DNA from: Pseudomonas sp. PA27(2017) | GTDB lineage: Bacteria; Pseudomonadota; Gammaproteobacteria; Pseudomonadales; Pseudomonadaceae | Direction: 5' to 3' | NCBI RefSeq assembly: GCF_001945445.1 | Contig: NZ_MSXW01000002.1 | Span: 1-64,000 of the forward strand | DNA: 64,000 nt | Shown: one piece after another, positions 25,809 to 35,263 of the stretch | Layout: each line of letters begins with the position of its first letter | Numbering within the stretch: the stretch's first letter is position 1 | Notes under the pieces: model-generated | The model's database searches: none | What the model saw: only the letters and a program-made list of their open reading frames with translations | Told to the model about the DNA's origin: nothing | Translations under genes and position numbers: made by a program

Positions 25809-26882
25809 ATGCCGAATAACGACCGCTTGCTGGTGCAGATTCTGCTACTGGGGTTGCTGGGTGCGAGCCTGTGGGTGCTCGCGCCATTCTGGTCCGCGCT
25901 GTTCTGGGCTGCCGTGCTGTCTTTTGCCAGCTGGCCGGTCATGCGCTGGCTGACCCGCGTGCTGAAGGGCCGCCAGTCGGTGGCCGCCGGTTTGCTGACC
26001 GGCGTGTGGATCGTATTGGTGGCGGTGCCGCTGGTGATGCTGGGCTTCAACCTCGCCGACCACATTCGCGATGCCACGGCGATGCTCAAGGACGTTCAGG
26101 TCGATGGTCTGCCGCCACCGCCAGCCTGGCTGGCCTCGGTGCCTCTGGTGGGTGAACGTCTGGTGAGCATCTGGGAAACCCTCGATCAGCAAGGCTCGGC
26201 GCTGTTCGCCACGGTGCAGCCTTATCTCGGTCAGGTCGGTAATTTCCTGCTGGTGCGCAGCGCCAAGGTCGGCGGCGGCATTCTCGAACTCGCCCTGAGC
26301 CTGATCCTGGTGTTCTTCTTCTATCGCGATGGCCCGCGCCTGGCCGCTTTCGTCGAAAGCCTGCTCGAGCGACTGATCGGCGACCGCGCCCAGCACTATC
26401 TCGAACTGGTCGCCGGCACCGTGCAGCGGGTGGTCAACGGGGTAATCGGCACGGCCGTGGCGCAGGCCTTGCTGGCCTACATCGGCTTCATGATCGCCGG
26501 CATTCCGGGCGCCTTGCTGCTGGGCCTGCTGACCTTCGCCTGCAGCCTGATCATGGTGCCGCCGCTGGTATGGGGCCCGGCCGTAGGCTGGCTGATCTGG
26601 CAGGGCGAGATCGGCATGGCGATCTTCCTCGGCGTGTGGGGCTTTTTCATCATCAGCGGCGTGGACAACATCCTCAAGCCGTACCTCATCAGCCGCGGCG
26701 GTAACCTGCCGTTGGTCGTGGTGCTGCTCGGGGTGTTCGGCGGCATCCTGGCCTTCGGTTTCATGGGCCTGTTCCTGGGGCCGACCCTGCTGGCCGTGGC
26801 CTACAGCCTGCTCAGCGATTGGGTCGCGCACAAGGCGCCGGCTGGCCTGCCGCCACGTGAGGAGCGTCGGCCACCGTTGTGA
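25809..26882 (+). CDS. AI-2E family transporter
   Basis: The 357-residue inner-membrane protein has about eight helices and the family blocks IMGL-like LALSLILVFFFYRDG, VQRVVNGVIGTAVAQALLAYIGF (given as a region) and the terminal GVFGGILAFGFMGLFLGP. The family is named after an E. coli protein proposed to export AI-2, but members differ and many are cation antiporters. I therefore do not assign a substrate. It follows the DUF4892 gene by 49 bp and converges on the patatin-like gene 13 bp away. Confidence 0.92.
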   Translation: MPNNDRLLVQILLLGLLGASLWVLAPFWSALFWAAVLSFASWPVMRWLTRVLKGRQSVAAGLLTGVWIVLVAVPLVMLGFNLADHIRDATAMLKDVQVDGLPPPPAWLASVPLVGERLVSIWETLDQQGSALFATVQPYLGQVGNFLLVRSAKVGGGILELALSLILVFFFYRDGPRLAAFVESLLERLIGDRAQHYLELVAGTVQRVVNGVIGTAVAQALLAYIGFMIAGIPGALLLGLLTFACSLIMVPPLVWGPAVGWLIWQGEIGMAIFLGVWGFFIISGVDNILKPYLISRGGNLPLVVVLLGVFGGILAFGFMGLFLGPTLLAVAYSLLSDWVAHKAPAGLPPREERRPPL

Positions 26883-26895
26883 CCGGAGCGGCGAC

Positions 26896-27945
26896 TCAGC
26901 GGTCGCCGCGCTCGTATCTGTCCAGCGTGTCGCGGGCGATCTGCCGGCCTAGCATGATCAACTCCGGCGCCTTGTAGAACTCGAAGAAGCGGCATACGCG
27001 CTTGGGCACGTTGATCAGGATGTCCGGCGGGTAGCCGGCGATCTTGTATTGCGACAGCGACGTCTGCATGACCTCGAAACTCTGGTTGATCAACTCCAGC
27101 AGCGATGCCGGCCCGGCCATATGGGCGACTCGCGAGCCGCTGGCCGACTTGGGCGCACTGTCGTCCTGTGGCGCGGCGGCCGGTTGCTGGCCATGGGGGC
27201 TCAACGGTTCCTGCAGCCACAGGTCGGCCTGCTCGAGTGCCTTTGGCGACGAGCCGCCTTCGAGAAGCAGCAAGGGATCGTCCTCGCCACCCTTGCGCCG
27301 CAGCGAGGGCAGGCGCGAGCCCAGGGAGGTCATCAACTGATCGAAACGCCCCTTGATCGCTGCCGGGCGCTCGACAACGGGCAATTGATAATGCTGCTGA
27401 TGGGCGGAGTTGAGGTTGACGGCGATGATCAGGTCGCAGTGGCTCGATACCACCGGCACGATGGGCAGTGGATTGAGCAGGCCGCCGTCCACCAGCATGC
27501 GTTTGCCCTGAATCACCGGCGTGAACAGGCTGGGGATCGCTGCCGAGGCGCGCATGGCCTGATGCAGGCAACCTTCCTGGAACCAGATTTCCTGCTGGTT
27601 GGTGAGATCGGTGGCCACCGCCGTGAAGGGGATGTTCAGCGACTCGATGTTGATTTCGCCAACGATCTCGCGAATCCGCCCGAAGACCTTCTCCCCGCGT
27701 ATGGCACCCAGGCGAAAGCTGACATCCAGCAGGCGCAGCACGTCGAGGTAATCCAGGCTCTGGGTCCAGTCGCTGTACTCCTTGAGTTTGCCGGCCGCAT
27801 AGATGCCGCCGACCACCGCGCCCATGGAGCACCCGGCGATGCAGCCGATCTCGTAGCCACGCGCTTCCAGTTCTTCGATCACGCCAATGTGCGCATAGCC
27901 ACGCGCCCCGCCCGAGCCCAGCACCAAAGCCACTTTCTTGCTCAT
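26896..27945 (-). CDS. rssA: Patatin-like phospholipase (RssA family)
   Basis: The 349-residue cytoplasmic protein has the patatin catalytic dyad: Ser40 in GCSMG and Asp153 in VDGGLLNP, plus the oxyanion motif GSGGARG at the start. It is a lysophospholipase/esterase family with unknown substrate. A low-complexity insertion around 245-270 (proline, glutamine, alanine) precedes the conserved C terminus (IAGYPPDILINVP, CRFFEFYKAPELI). The rssA symbol follows E. coli naming and is tentative. Confidence 0.87.
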   Translation of the reverse strand: MSKKVALVLGSGGARGYAHIGVIEELEARGYEIGCIAGCSMGAVVGGIYAAGKLKEYSDWTQSLDYLDVLRLLDVSFRLGAIRGEKVFGRIREIVGEINIESLNIPFTAVATDLTNQQEIWFQEGCLHQAMRASAAIPSLFTPVIQGKRMLVDGGLLNPLPIVPVVSSHCDLIIAVNLNSAHQQHYQLPVVERPAAIKGRFDQLMTSLGSRLPSLRRKGGEDDPLLLLEGGSSPKALEQADLWLQEPLSPHGQQPAAAPQDDSAPKSASGSRVAHMAGPASLLELINQSFEVMQTSLSQYKIAGYPPDILINVPKRVCRFFEFYKAPELIMLGRQIARDTLDRYERGDR

Positions 27946-28045
27946 TCAGCTCTCCCTGATCTGCGGCTAAGGTTGCAGCGCATTTTGCGCCGAGCCGCAG
28001 GTTGATAGTGGCACTTTTTCACTAGCCGATCGTCATACACAACAC

Positions 28046-28063
28046 CGGCAACCTGATTGCCGG
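28046..28063 (+). repeat. 18-bp hairpin repeat, copy 1
   Basis: CGGCAACCTGATTGCCGG is an inverted repeat (CCGGCAA/TTGCCGG). It occurs again, identical, at 28380-28397. Both copies lie just in front of a ribosome binding site, here 8 bases before the CTGGAG of the lipoprotein gene. Confidence 0.6.
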
Positions 28064-28084
28064 CCAACCTCTGGAGTATGCGAC

Positions 28085-28357
28085 ATGAAAGCCTGGATTC
28101 TCTTACCGATTGCGCTGTTGGCGGGCTGCTCAGCGACCACTTCCTACCGTGACAGTTGCGCGACCCAACTCGATGCGGCCTGGCAGGAACTCGACCTGGC
28201 CAAGGCCGAAGGTTTCGCCGGTACGGTCAGCTATTCCAAGGCCGCCTCGCTGATGACGGCGGCGAAAACCCAGCAGCAGTTCGAGGCCTACCGCGGCTGC
28301 ACCAACAAGTCCGAGAAGGCGCGTTTCTACATTCGTGAGTCCCGAGCGGGCCGTTGA
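28085..28357 (+). CDS. Small lipoprotein
   Basis: The 90-residue protein has a signal peptide with a lipobox (LLAGC, Cys15), so it is lipidated. The mature part is helical and polar and carries two more cysteines (SCATQ, RGCTN) that could pair. No known domain was recognised. CTGGAG stands about eight bases before the ATG. It lies divergent from the patatin-like gene and 48 bp before the flavin reductase gene. Confidence 0.82.
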   Translation: MKAWILLPIALLAGCSATTSYRDSCATQLDAAWQELDLAKAEGFAGTVSYSKAASLMTAAKTQQQFEAYRGCTNKSEKARFYIRESRAGR

Positions 28358-28379
28358 GTCGCGCACTGGAGTAAGCTTG

Positions 28380-28397
28380 CGGCAACCTGATTGCCGG
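28380..28397 (+). repeat. 18-bp hairpin repeat, copy 2
   Basis: This is the exact second copy of the element at 28046-28063. Its last bases (CCGG) run into the GGAG ribosome binding site of the flavin reductase gene, so a folded hairpin would affect access to that site. Confidence 0.6.
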
Positions 28398-28405
28398 AGA
28401 TCGCA

Positions 28406-29014
28406 ATGCTGCTCGATTTCGCTGACCTGACCCCGCTGGACCGTTACCGCTGGCTCGCATCGAGCGTAACGCCCAGGCCCATCGCCTGGGTGTCGAGCAT
28501 TTCGAAGGAGGGCGTCACCAACCTGGCGCCCTTCAGCTTCTTTCAGGTGATCAGCGATGACCCGGCGACGCTGATGGTCAACGTCGGCACCCGGGACGAC
28601 GGCGCATTGAAAGACACCCTGCGCAATGCCCAGGAAATCGGCGAGTTGGTCATCCATCTGGTGTCGTTCGCACAAACCGAGGCCATGAATGCCAGCGCGG
28701 CGATCCTGCCGCGCAGCACCAGCGAATTCGTCCATTGCGGTATCGACTCGATCGCCAGTACCCGCGTGGCGCCGCCGCGGGTCAAGGGCGCCGCCGTGGC
28801 GTTCGAGTGCCGGGTCGCGCAGATCGTGGGCTATCCGGATAAACAGCCCAATCATCATCTGATCTTCGCCGAAGTGCTGTTGGCGCATATCAGTGACGAG
28901 GTGCTTAATGAAAAGGGGCGCATCGACCCGCAGCGCCTCGATCTGGTGGGGCGTCTTGGCGGTACCGCCTACAGCCGCACCCAGGACACCTTCGACCTGC
29001 AGCGCCCGCTGTAA
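28406..29014 (+). CDS. Flavin reductase family protein
   Basis: The 202-residue protein has the FMN-binding split-barrel pattern of the flavin reductase/HpaC-like family: SVTPRPIAWVSSIS, NLAPFSFFQVIS and VIHLVS. It binds FMN and may act as an NAD(P)H:flavin oxidoreductase; with no monooxygenase beside it, its partner is unknown. GGAG precedes the ATG at 28406 by six bases. The frame extends five codons upstream without a better signal. Confidence 0.9.
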   Translation: MLLDFADLTPLDRYRWLASSVTPRPIAWVSSISKEGVTNLAPFSFFQVISDDPATLMVNVGTRDDGALKDTLRNAQEIGELVIHLVSFAQTEAMNASAAILPRSTSEFVHCGIDSIASTRVAPPRVKGAAVAFECRVAQIVGYPDKQPNHHLIFAEVLLAHISDEVLNEKGRIDPQRLDLVGRLGGTAYSRTQDTFDLQRPL

Positions 29015-29015
29015 T

Positions 29016-29159
29016 CTACCAGTAGAGCTCGATACGCGAACGCGCAAAGCACTGGTCGCCCCGGATACTGGCCCGCGCCAGGGCTTCGCGATCGACCAGC
29101 AGGTCGGCATTCTAGTAGCGGATCCGGCACCGTCCCGGCCGTTCAACGACGACCGGCAT
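29016..29159 (-). pseudogene. Possible remnant of a small gene with an in-frame stop
   Basis: On the minus strand an ATG at 29159 (MPVVVERPGRRCRIRY) runs into a TAG after 16 codons. The same frame then continues 31 codons (NADLLVDREALARAS, then FARSRIELYW) to the next stop at 29016. The downstream part has the G/C third-position bias of a real gene and ends right behind the convergent flavin reductase. It may be a small protein of about 48 residues broken by one nonsense change. I do not recognise a family, and it could be chance. The rest of the gap to 29282 shows nothing else. Confidence 0.35.
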
Positions 29160-29282
29160 ATCCTGAAAACGACTCCGCGTTAGCTAAAAGCACCGGGCGC
29201 CTCATTGCTGGCTTGTCGCCATCAGTCTGGTGCCTCACTGTTGCCGTCTGGAGGGCTTTAGCCCAGCACGAGAGGGTCGGCA

Positions 29283-31241
29283 ATGGTTTCTCTTCGCGCA
29301 CTGGCCAGCCTGGCAACGGCGGTCAAGTTGTCCCTGGGATTCGGGGTGGTGCTGGTGCTTACCCTGGTGGTGGCGGCGACCGGCTTTTTCGCCCTGCGTG
29401 ACGTGGGCGCCAGGTTTTCCCTGCTCGAGCGCTTCAGCGACATCAACGACAAGGTCGCGCAGATGCGCCGAACCGAGCAGGCCTTCATCATCAGTGGCGA
29501 TGCCGCGCAGACGCAGCGCCTGCACGAGCAGGCCCAGGCCCTGCGCGAACAGGTGCAGCAATTACGCGATCAGGTCGCCGGCGATGAGCGCGACGCCTTG
29601 CAGCAGGTCGATGGGGATATCGCTGAGTACGTGCAGGTCTTCGATCGCTACGTGGAGCAGAGCGACAACATGCGTCTGTCGCTGGACGCCGCGAAATGGC
29701 TGGTGGTCGGCGCCGCCAACAGCCTCGACCTGCTCAAGGACGGGCTGGCCGAGGATGGCATCTATGCCCTCAAGGAAAGCCAGGGCAATGAAGGCGGCGA
29801 GTCCGTCACCCAGGCAGGCCAGATCGGCAAGGTGCATATTCTGCTCTTGCAGGCGCTGGAACAGGCGCGGGTGCTCCTGGAAAACAGCCGTGCCAGCGGT
29901 GAAGTGCCAAGCACCAACATCCAGGAAGCACTCGATGCCCAGGCCCAGGCCGCGCAGCTACGCGATGCCCTGGGTGACCCGGGGTACCGCTCGGTGCTCG
30001 CCGAGGTGGTGGGTAACATCGACTCCTTCAACCAGCGGCTGCAGGAGTACACCGGCCTGCTGCAACAGCAACAGCAGGAGCATGCCAAGCTGGCCGAGCG
30101 GGCAGACAAGGTGGTCGAACTGGTCAGCCAGACCTACGCCCAGCAGAAGGGCGCCGTACATACCCTGGTGCGCACCAGCGCGCTGCTGATTCTGGTCGCC
30201 GCCGCTGCAGCCTTGCTGGTCGGGCTGCTGGCGACACTGATCATCACCCGGGCGATCGTGCGGCCGCTCAAGCAGGTGACTGCGGTGGCGCAGCGCATTG
30301 CCGCCGGAGACCTGAGCGGCGAGATCGAGGTGCAGCGTAGTGATGAAATCGGCCAGCTGCTGGGTGCCATGCAAGGCATGTCGCGGGACCTGCGCACCAT
30401 GGTCGGGCGCCTGCAGGACGGCGTCGCGCAGCTTTCAACTTCAGCGCAGACGCTGTCTTCGGTCACCGAGCAGGCGCGTCAGGGCGTCAGTGGCCAGAAG
30501 GAGGAAACCGACCTGGTGGCCACGGCGATCACCCAGATGGCGGCGACAGTCCATGAGGTGGCACAGAACGCCGAACAGGCTGCTGCTTCTACCGCCCAGG
30601 CCGATTCGCGGGTGGGTGCGGGCAGCGACGTGGTGCGTGAAACCCTGCAGCGTATCGAGCAACTGGTCGCGGCCATGGCGGTCACTCGGCAAGGCATCGA
30701 ACAGCTCAGCCAGGACACCCGCAATATCGATGCGGTGCTGGAAGTGATCAAGAGCGTGGCGCAACAGACCAACCTGCTGGCGCTCAACGCGGCCATCGAA
30801 GCGGCGCGGGCGGGGGAACAGGGGCGTGGGTTCGCGGTGGTGGCCGATGAGGTGCGTGCGCTGGCCCGGCGCACCCAGCAGTCCACCGAGGAAATCGAGG
30901 GGCTGCTCGGTACGCTGCGCGCTGGCGCTACCCGGTCCGTGGCCGATATGCGCCAGAGCGATGAACTGGTCGAGCAGGTGGTGCACGACGCCCGGCACAC
31001 TCAGCAGGCCTTGGCGGGTATCGCCGAAGCCGTTGCAGTGATCCACGGCATGAACCAGCAGATCGCCGCCGCCGCCGAGCAGCAGACCGCGGTGGCCGAG
31101 GACATCAACCGCAGCGTCACGTCGATTCGCGACCTCGGTGAGCAGTCCGCCGCGGCGATGGACGAAAACGCCGGCTCCAGCCAGCAACTGGCAGCCCTGG
31201 GTCGTGAATTGCAGGGCATGGCGGCGCACTTTCGTCTCTAG
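29283..31241 (+). CDS. Methyl-accepting chemotaxis protein with HBM-type sensor
   Basis: The 652-residue chemoreceptor has helix 1 (about 15-37), a 260-residue all-helical periplasmic region (38-298), helix 2 (299-322), HAMP and the signalling domain with the invariant hairpin region ([29 protein letters not shown], given as region 500-530). The size and helical nature of the sensor fit the helical bimodular (HBM) class, whose known ligands are TCA-cycle acids or polyamines. There is no CheR-binding C-terminal pentapeptide. The gene stands alone. Confidence 0.9.
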   Translation: MVSLRALASLATAVKLSLGFGVVLVLTLVVAATGFFALRDVGARFSLLERFSDINDKVAQMRRTEQAFIISGDAAQTQRLHEQAQALREQVQQLRDQVAGDERDALQQVDGDIAEYVQVFDRYVEQSDNMRLSLDAAKWLVVGAANSLDLLKDGLAEDGIYALKESQGNEGGESVTQAGQIGKVHILLLQALEQARVLLENSRASGEVPSTNIQEALDAQAQAAQLRDALGDPGYRSVLAEVVGNIDSFNQRLQEYTGLLQQQQQEHAKLAERADKVVELVSQTYAQQKGAVHTLVRTSALLILVAAAAALLVGLLATLIITRAIVRPLKQVTAVAQRIAAGDLSGEIEVQRSDEIGQLLGAMQGMSRDLRTMVGRLQDGVAQLSTSAQTLSSVTEQARQGVSGQKEETDLVATAITQMAATVHEVAQNAEQAAASTAQADSRVGAGSDVVRETLQRIEQLVAAMAVTRQGIEQLSQDTRNIDAVLEVIKSVAQQTNLLALNAAIEAARAGEQGRGFAVVADEVRALARRTQQSTEEIEGLLGTLRAGATRSVADMRQSDELVEQVVHDARHTQQALAGIAEAVAVIHGMNQQIAAAAEQQTAVAEDINRSVTSIRDLGEQSAAAMDENAGSSQQLAALGRELQGMAAHFRL

Positions 31242-31248
31242 GCCGCTC

Positions 31249-31295
31249 TGCGCCAAGGCTTCCATGCTTGCGCGGCGAAGCATGGGCCTGGCGCA
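31249..31295. terminator. Hairpin between the chemoreceptor and moxR genes
   Basis: TGCGCCA...TGGCGCA encloses CCATGCTT...AAGCATGG, giving 15 base pairs with a small internal bulge. No U-tract follows, so it may be a weak terminator or an mRNA-stabilising structure. Confidence 0.5.
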
Positions 31296-31379
31296 CAGTT
31301 TCGTCAGCAAACATTACGTAACGCTTTGCCCGCTGCCGTCAGGTCAGTAGCATCGAGCCACTTGCATGAGGAGTGGACG

Positions 31380-32297
31380 ATGCACACGAAACTGGACGCC
31401 TGCCTGGATTCCATCAACCAGGTGCTGCTCGGCAAGGAGGCGCAGGTGCGCCTGGCGCTGACCTGCCTGCTGGCCCGCGGTCACCTGCTGATCGAGGATC
31501 TGCCCGGCATGGGCAAGACCACCCTCAGTCACGCCCTGGCGAAGGTGCTAGGGCTGAGCTTCCAGCGTATCCAGTTCACCTCCGACCTGCTGCCGGGTGA
31601 CATTCTCGGCACCTCGGTATTCGACAAGGACAGCGGGCAGTTCCTGTTCCACCCCGGCCCGGTGTTCGCCGAGCTGGTACTGGCGGACGAAATCAACCGC
31701 GCCACGCCGAAAAGCCAGAGCGCGCTGCTCGAAGCCATGGAGGAGGGGCAGGTGACCATCGAAGGCGCTACCCGTCCGCTGCCTGATCCGTTCTTCGTCA
31801 TCGCCACCCAGAACCCGATCAGCCAGAGTGGTACCTTCGCGCTGCCGGAGTCTCAGCTCGATCGCTTTCTCATGCGCCTGTCGCTGGGCTACCCGGCTCG
31901 CGCCGCCGAGAAGGCGCTGTTGCTGGGCGAGCCCCGTCGCTCGGTGTTGCCAACCCTGGATGCGGTACTCGATCACGCCGAGTTGGCGAAGCTGCAGGCC
32001 GAGGTGCCCAAGGTGCGCGTCAGCGATGCACTGGTCGACTATGTACTGCGCCTGGTCGAGGCCACGCGTACCCAGCCGCAGTTCGCCTGGGGCCTGTCGC
32101 CCCGTGGCAGCCTGGCACTGCTCGCCGCGGCGCGCGCCTGGGCGCTGTTGGCCGAGCGCGATTACGTGATTCCCGAGGACGTCCAGGCGGTACTGCCGGC
32201 CGTGGCGGGGCACCGCCTGCGTGATCAGGCGGATCCGGCCGGGCATGGCGGTGGTGCCCTGGTGCAGTGGCTGCTGCGCGAAGTGCCTGCGCTTTGA
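31380..32297 (+). CDS. MoxR-family AAA+ ATPase
   Basis: The 305-residue ATPase has Walker A (LPGMGKTTL, about 41-49), Walker B (LVLADEINRA) and the MoxR-typical FIQTPEST-like blocks (DILGTSVFD, ATQNPISQSGTF, LPESQLDRFLM). MoxR proteins act as chaperone-like ATPases for nearby von Willebrand/DUF58 proteins. GAGGAG precedes the ATG by seven bases. It is first in a tightly overlapping moxR-DUF58-tgpA operon; the VWA and DUF4381 genes of larger clusters are absent here. Confidence 0.94.
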   Translation: MHTKLDACLDSINQVLLGKEAQVRLALTCLLARGHLLIEDLPGMGKTTLSHALAKVLGLSFQRIQFTSDLLPGDILGTSVFDKDSGQFLFHPGPVFAELVLADEINRATPKSQSALLEAMEEGQVTIEGATRPLPDPFFVIATQNPISQSGTFALPESQLDRFLMRLSLGYPARAAEKALLLGEPRRSVLPTLDAVLDHAELAKLQAEVPKVRVSDALVDYVLRLVEATRTQPQFAWGLSPRGSLALLAAARAWALLAERDYVIPEDVQAVLPAVAGHRLRDQADPAGHGGGALVQWLLREVPAL

Positions 32298-33250
32298 CGA
32301 GCACCCTCAGGCAGCGCTGGGATCGCTGGCTGGCCCGGCGCATACCGGCGGCCGCCAGCGTGCAACTCAACCAGCGGCGGATCTTCATCCTGCCGACCCG
32401 GGTGGGTGTGGCGTTTCTGTTCGCCTTATTGGTCATGTTGCTGGCCGCCATCAATTACCAGAGCAGCCTGGCCTATGGGCTGACCTTCCTGCTTGGCTCG
32501 GTGTTCGTGGTGGCCATTTTGCATACCTACCGCAACTTGGCCGGGTTGGTGCTGCACGCCGGTGGTGCGGGCGCGGTATTCGCCGGCGAAGCGGCGCGCC
32601 TGCGGGTGCGCCTGGAAAGCCGCAGCCGCGCCCACGAGGCCGTCGCCCTAGGTTGGCCGCCCGCCGACCTGCAGCAGCAGGACGTGCCGCCGCAAGGTTC
32701 GGTCGAGTGCGAACTGAGCCTGCAAACCTTGCGCCGTGGCTGGTTGCAGCCTGGGCGCTTGCGGGTGGAGAGCCGTTTCCCCTTGGGCCTGCTGGTCGCC
32801 TGGAGCCATGTGGATCTGGACCAGTCGGTGCTGGTGTATCCGCGGCCACTGGAAGGCGAGCTGCCGCTGGCGCCCGGCGGCAGCGTGGACGACGAGCAGG
32901 AAGGCTTGGTCAGCCAGGGGCAGGGCAGCGATGACTTTCAGGGGCTGCGCACCTATCAGCCGGGGGATTCGCGCCGGCGCTTGCACTGGAAGGCCTATTC
33001 GCGTGGCCAGGGGTTGCTGGTCAAGGATTTTGCCGCCCAGACGGGCCGTGACCTGCTACTGGATTTCGACGCGCTCAGCGGCGACCTGGAAAGCCGGTTA
33101 TCGCTGCTCTGCCATTGGGTGCTGGTGCTCTGCGAACGCCAACAGCCGTTCGCCTTGCAGCTGCCGAGCGAGTCACTGCCGGTCGCCATCGGTGAACGGC
33201 ACCGCGAGCAGTGCCTGCGAGCGCTGGCGTTGTATGGAGGCCGCCCATGA
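32294..33250 (+). CDS. DUF58 membrane protein
   Basis: The 318-residue protein has two N-terminal membrane helices (about 32-70) and a cytoplasmic DUF58 domain with the signature LRTYQPGDSRRRLHWKAYSRG (region about 225-245). DUF58 proteins have a vWA-like fold and work with MoxR ATPases. I start it at a TTG that overlaps the MoxR stop (TTGA), because there is no ATG or GTG in a suitable place. Its end overlaps the tgpA start by 4 bases. Confidence 0.88.
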   Translation: MTSTLRQRWDRWLARRIPAAASVQLNQRRIFILPTRVGVAFLFALLVMLLAAINYQSSLAYGLTFLLGSVFVVAILHTYRNLAGLVLHAGGAGAVFAGEAARLRVRLESRSRAHEAVALGWPPADLQQQDVPPQGSVECELSLQTLRRGWLQPGRLRVESRFPLGLLVAWSHVDLDQSVLVYPRPLEGELPLAPGGSVDDEQEGLVSQGQGSDDFQGLRTYQPGDSRRRLHWKAYSRGQGLLVKDFAAQTGRDLLLDFDALSGDLESRLSLLCHWVLVLCERQQPFALQLPSESLPVAIGERHREQCLRALALYGGRP

Positions 33251-35241
33251 GCAGCGTCGCCGGCATCCCGCGTATCAGCCTGACCTGGCTGTTGGTGGCC
33301 CAGGCACTGGTCATTCTGCCCCATGCATTTCACCTACCGATGTGGGTGATCGGCCTGTGGCTGGGCTGCGCGGCATGGCGCATCCAGATTTTTCGCATGC
33401 GCGCCGGCTATCCTAGCTTGGTCGTGCGTATCGGCTTGATCGTCCTGGCGGCGGCTGGAGTGTTTCTGTCTCGCGGCACGCTGGTCGGGCTGGATGGCGG
33501 GGTGGTGCTGCTGGTGGCGGCGTTCACCCTCAAATTGCTGGAGATGCGTACCCGCCGCGACGCATTGGTGGTGATCTTTCTCGGCTTCTTCGTGGTGGTG
33601 ACCGCGTACCTGTTCGATGACAGCATCCTCGTTGCGCTGTTCAGCCTGCTGCCGGTCTGCGCCCTGCTGGCCGCGCTGATCGGTTTGCAGCAAAGCGGCA
33701 CGGCAACCCGGCCCTGGCGCACGCTGCGCCTGTCGGCCAGCCTGCTGCTGCAGGCATTGCCGCTGATGCTGTTGCTGTTCCTGTTCTTTCCGCGGCTGGG
33801 GCCGCTGTGGTCGTTACCGGTGCCCAACGAGCGCGGTTCGGTCACCGGGTTGGCCGACAGCATGGCGCCCGGTGATATCGCCGAGCTGACGCGCTCCGGC
33901 GAACTGGCCTTTCGCGCCAGTTTCGAGGGCCGGGTGCCGGCGCGCAGCGAGCTGTACTGGCGCGCGCTGACGCTCGACCAGTTCGATGGCCGGCGCTGGT
34001 CGCAATCGTCGGGTGAGCAGTTCTCGCCAGCGCCACAATGGCAACCCCGTGGTGAGGCGCTGCGTTACAGCGTGGTGATGCAGCCGACCACCAGGCCCTG
34101 GCTGTTCGCCCTCGACGTGGCCCGGACCGAGCTGCAAGGCACCCGGCAGATGGGGGATTTCCGACTGCAGCGCAACCGCCCGGTGGATCGTGCGTTGCTC
34201 TACGACGTCGCCTCCTGGCCGCAGGCACTACGGGAACCGCAACTGTCGTCGAGCAGGCGGCAGGCCCTGTTGCGCCTACCCCGTGAAGGTGATGCCCGCA
34301 GTCGCGACTGGGCCCAAGAGTTGCGTCGCCAATACCCGCAGGATGGAGAGCTGGTCGCGGCGCTGCTCGCTCACTTCAATCGCCAACCCTACGTCTACAC
34401 CCTGACGCCGACCCCGCTTGGTGCTGATTCCATCGATGAATTCCTATTCGATACCCGCAGTGGCTTTTGCGCGCACTATGCGGGCGCGATGACCTTCGTG
34501 CTGCGTGCGGCAGGCATCCCCAGCCGCGTGGTGGCCGGTTACCAGGGCGGCGAACCGAGCAGCAATGGCAGCTACGTGCAGGTTCGTCAGTTCGACGCAC
34601 ACGCCTGGGTCGAATACTGGACGCCGGAACAGGGCTGGACGAGCGTGGACCCAACCTTCCAGGTCGCGCCCGAGCGGATCGAGCAAGGCCTGGAACAAGC
34701 CCTCGCCGGCGAACAGAGCTTTCTCGCCGACTCGCCGTTTTCGCCGTTGCGTTATCGCAACCTGACCTGGCTGAACGAGCTGCGCCTGGCCTGGGACGAC
34801 CTCAACTATGGATGGCAGCGCTGGGTGCTCGGTTATCAGGGGGCGCAGCAGTTCGAGCTCTTGCAGCGCTGGTTCGGCCAGGTCGACGCCGGCAAGCTGA
34901 TTCTGGCATTGGTCGGCGGCGGTGGCGTGCTGCTGGGCTTGTTGTCGCTGTGGCTATTCAAGCCCTGGCGAATCGAGCGTGATCACTCGTTACGTATCTT
35001 CCAACGCTTCGAGCAGTTGCTGGCCAGGCACGGCGTACGGCGCCTTGCAGGCGAAGGCCCGCGTGCTTTCGCTAAACGCGCAGCCGAGGCGTTGCCTGGG
35101 CAGGCGGACGCCATCGGTGCCTTCCTGCAGACTTTCGAAGCGCAGCGCTATGGGAGGCAGAACATTTCACCCAAGGCGCTGCTCCAACAGCTGAACGCGC
35201 TGCGCCGGCAGCTACCGTGGCGCTGGAGTCGATTCCCTTGA
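33247..35241 (+). CDS. tgpA: Transglutaminase-like membrane protein TgpA
   Basis: The 664-residue protein has six N-terminal helices (to about residue 180), a large periplasmic transglutaminase-like domain with the triad Cys408 (SGFCAHYAG), His452 (DAHAWVEYW) and Asp468 (SVDPT), then a seventh helix (about 545-570) and a cytoplasmic DUF4129-like tail. TgpA of P. aeruginosa is essential and its triad lies at nearly the same positions. The periplasmic substrate is unknown; a role in envelope assembly is assumed. It is the last gene of the moxR-DUF58-tgpA operon. Confidence 0.94.
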   Translation: MSSVAGIPRISLTWLLVAQALVILPHAFHLPMWVIGLWLGCAAWRIQIFRMRAGYPSLVVRIGLIVLAAAGVFLSRGTLVGLDGGVVLLVAAFTLKLLEMRTRRDALVVIFLGFFVVVTAYLFDDSILVALFSLLPVCALLAALIGLQQSGTATRPWRTLRLSASLLLQALPLMLLLFLFFPRLGPLWSLPVPNERGSVTGLADSMAPGDIAELTRSGELAFRASFEGRVPARSELYWRALTLDQFDGRRWSQSSGEQFSPAPQWQPRGEALRYSVVMQPTTRPWLFALDVARTELQGTRQMGDFRLQRNRPVDRALLYDVASWPQALREPQLSSSRRQALLRLPREGDARSRDWAQELRRQYPQDGELVAALLAHFNRQPYVYTLTPTPLGADSIDEFLFDTRSGFCAHYAGAMTFVLRAAGIPSRVVAGYQGGEPSSNGSYVQVRQFDAHAWVEYWTPEQGWTSVDPTFQVAPERIEQGLEQALAGEQSFLADSPFSPLRYRNLTWLNELRLAWDDLNYGWQRWVLGYQGAQQFELLQRWFGQVDAGKLILALVGGGGVLLGLLSLWLFKPWRIERDHSLRIFQRFEQLLARHGVRRLAGEGPRAFAKRAAEALPGQADAIGAFLQTFEAQRYGRQNISPKALLQQLNALRRQLPWRWSRFP

Positions 35242-35263
35242 ACGGTTTCCCAGGAGTTCTGCA

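Noticed and set aside
28046-28397. CRISPR-like repeat
   Set aside because: Only two copies exist, the distance includes a whole gene and there are no cas genes.
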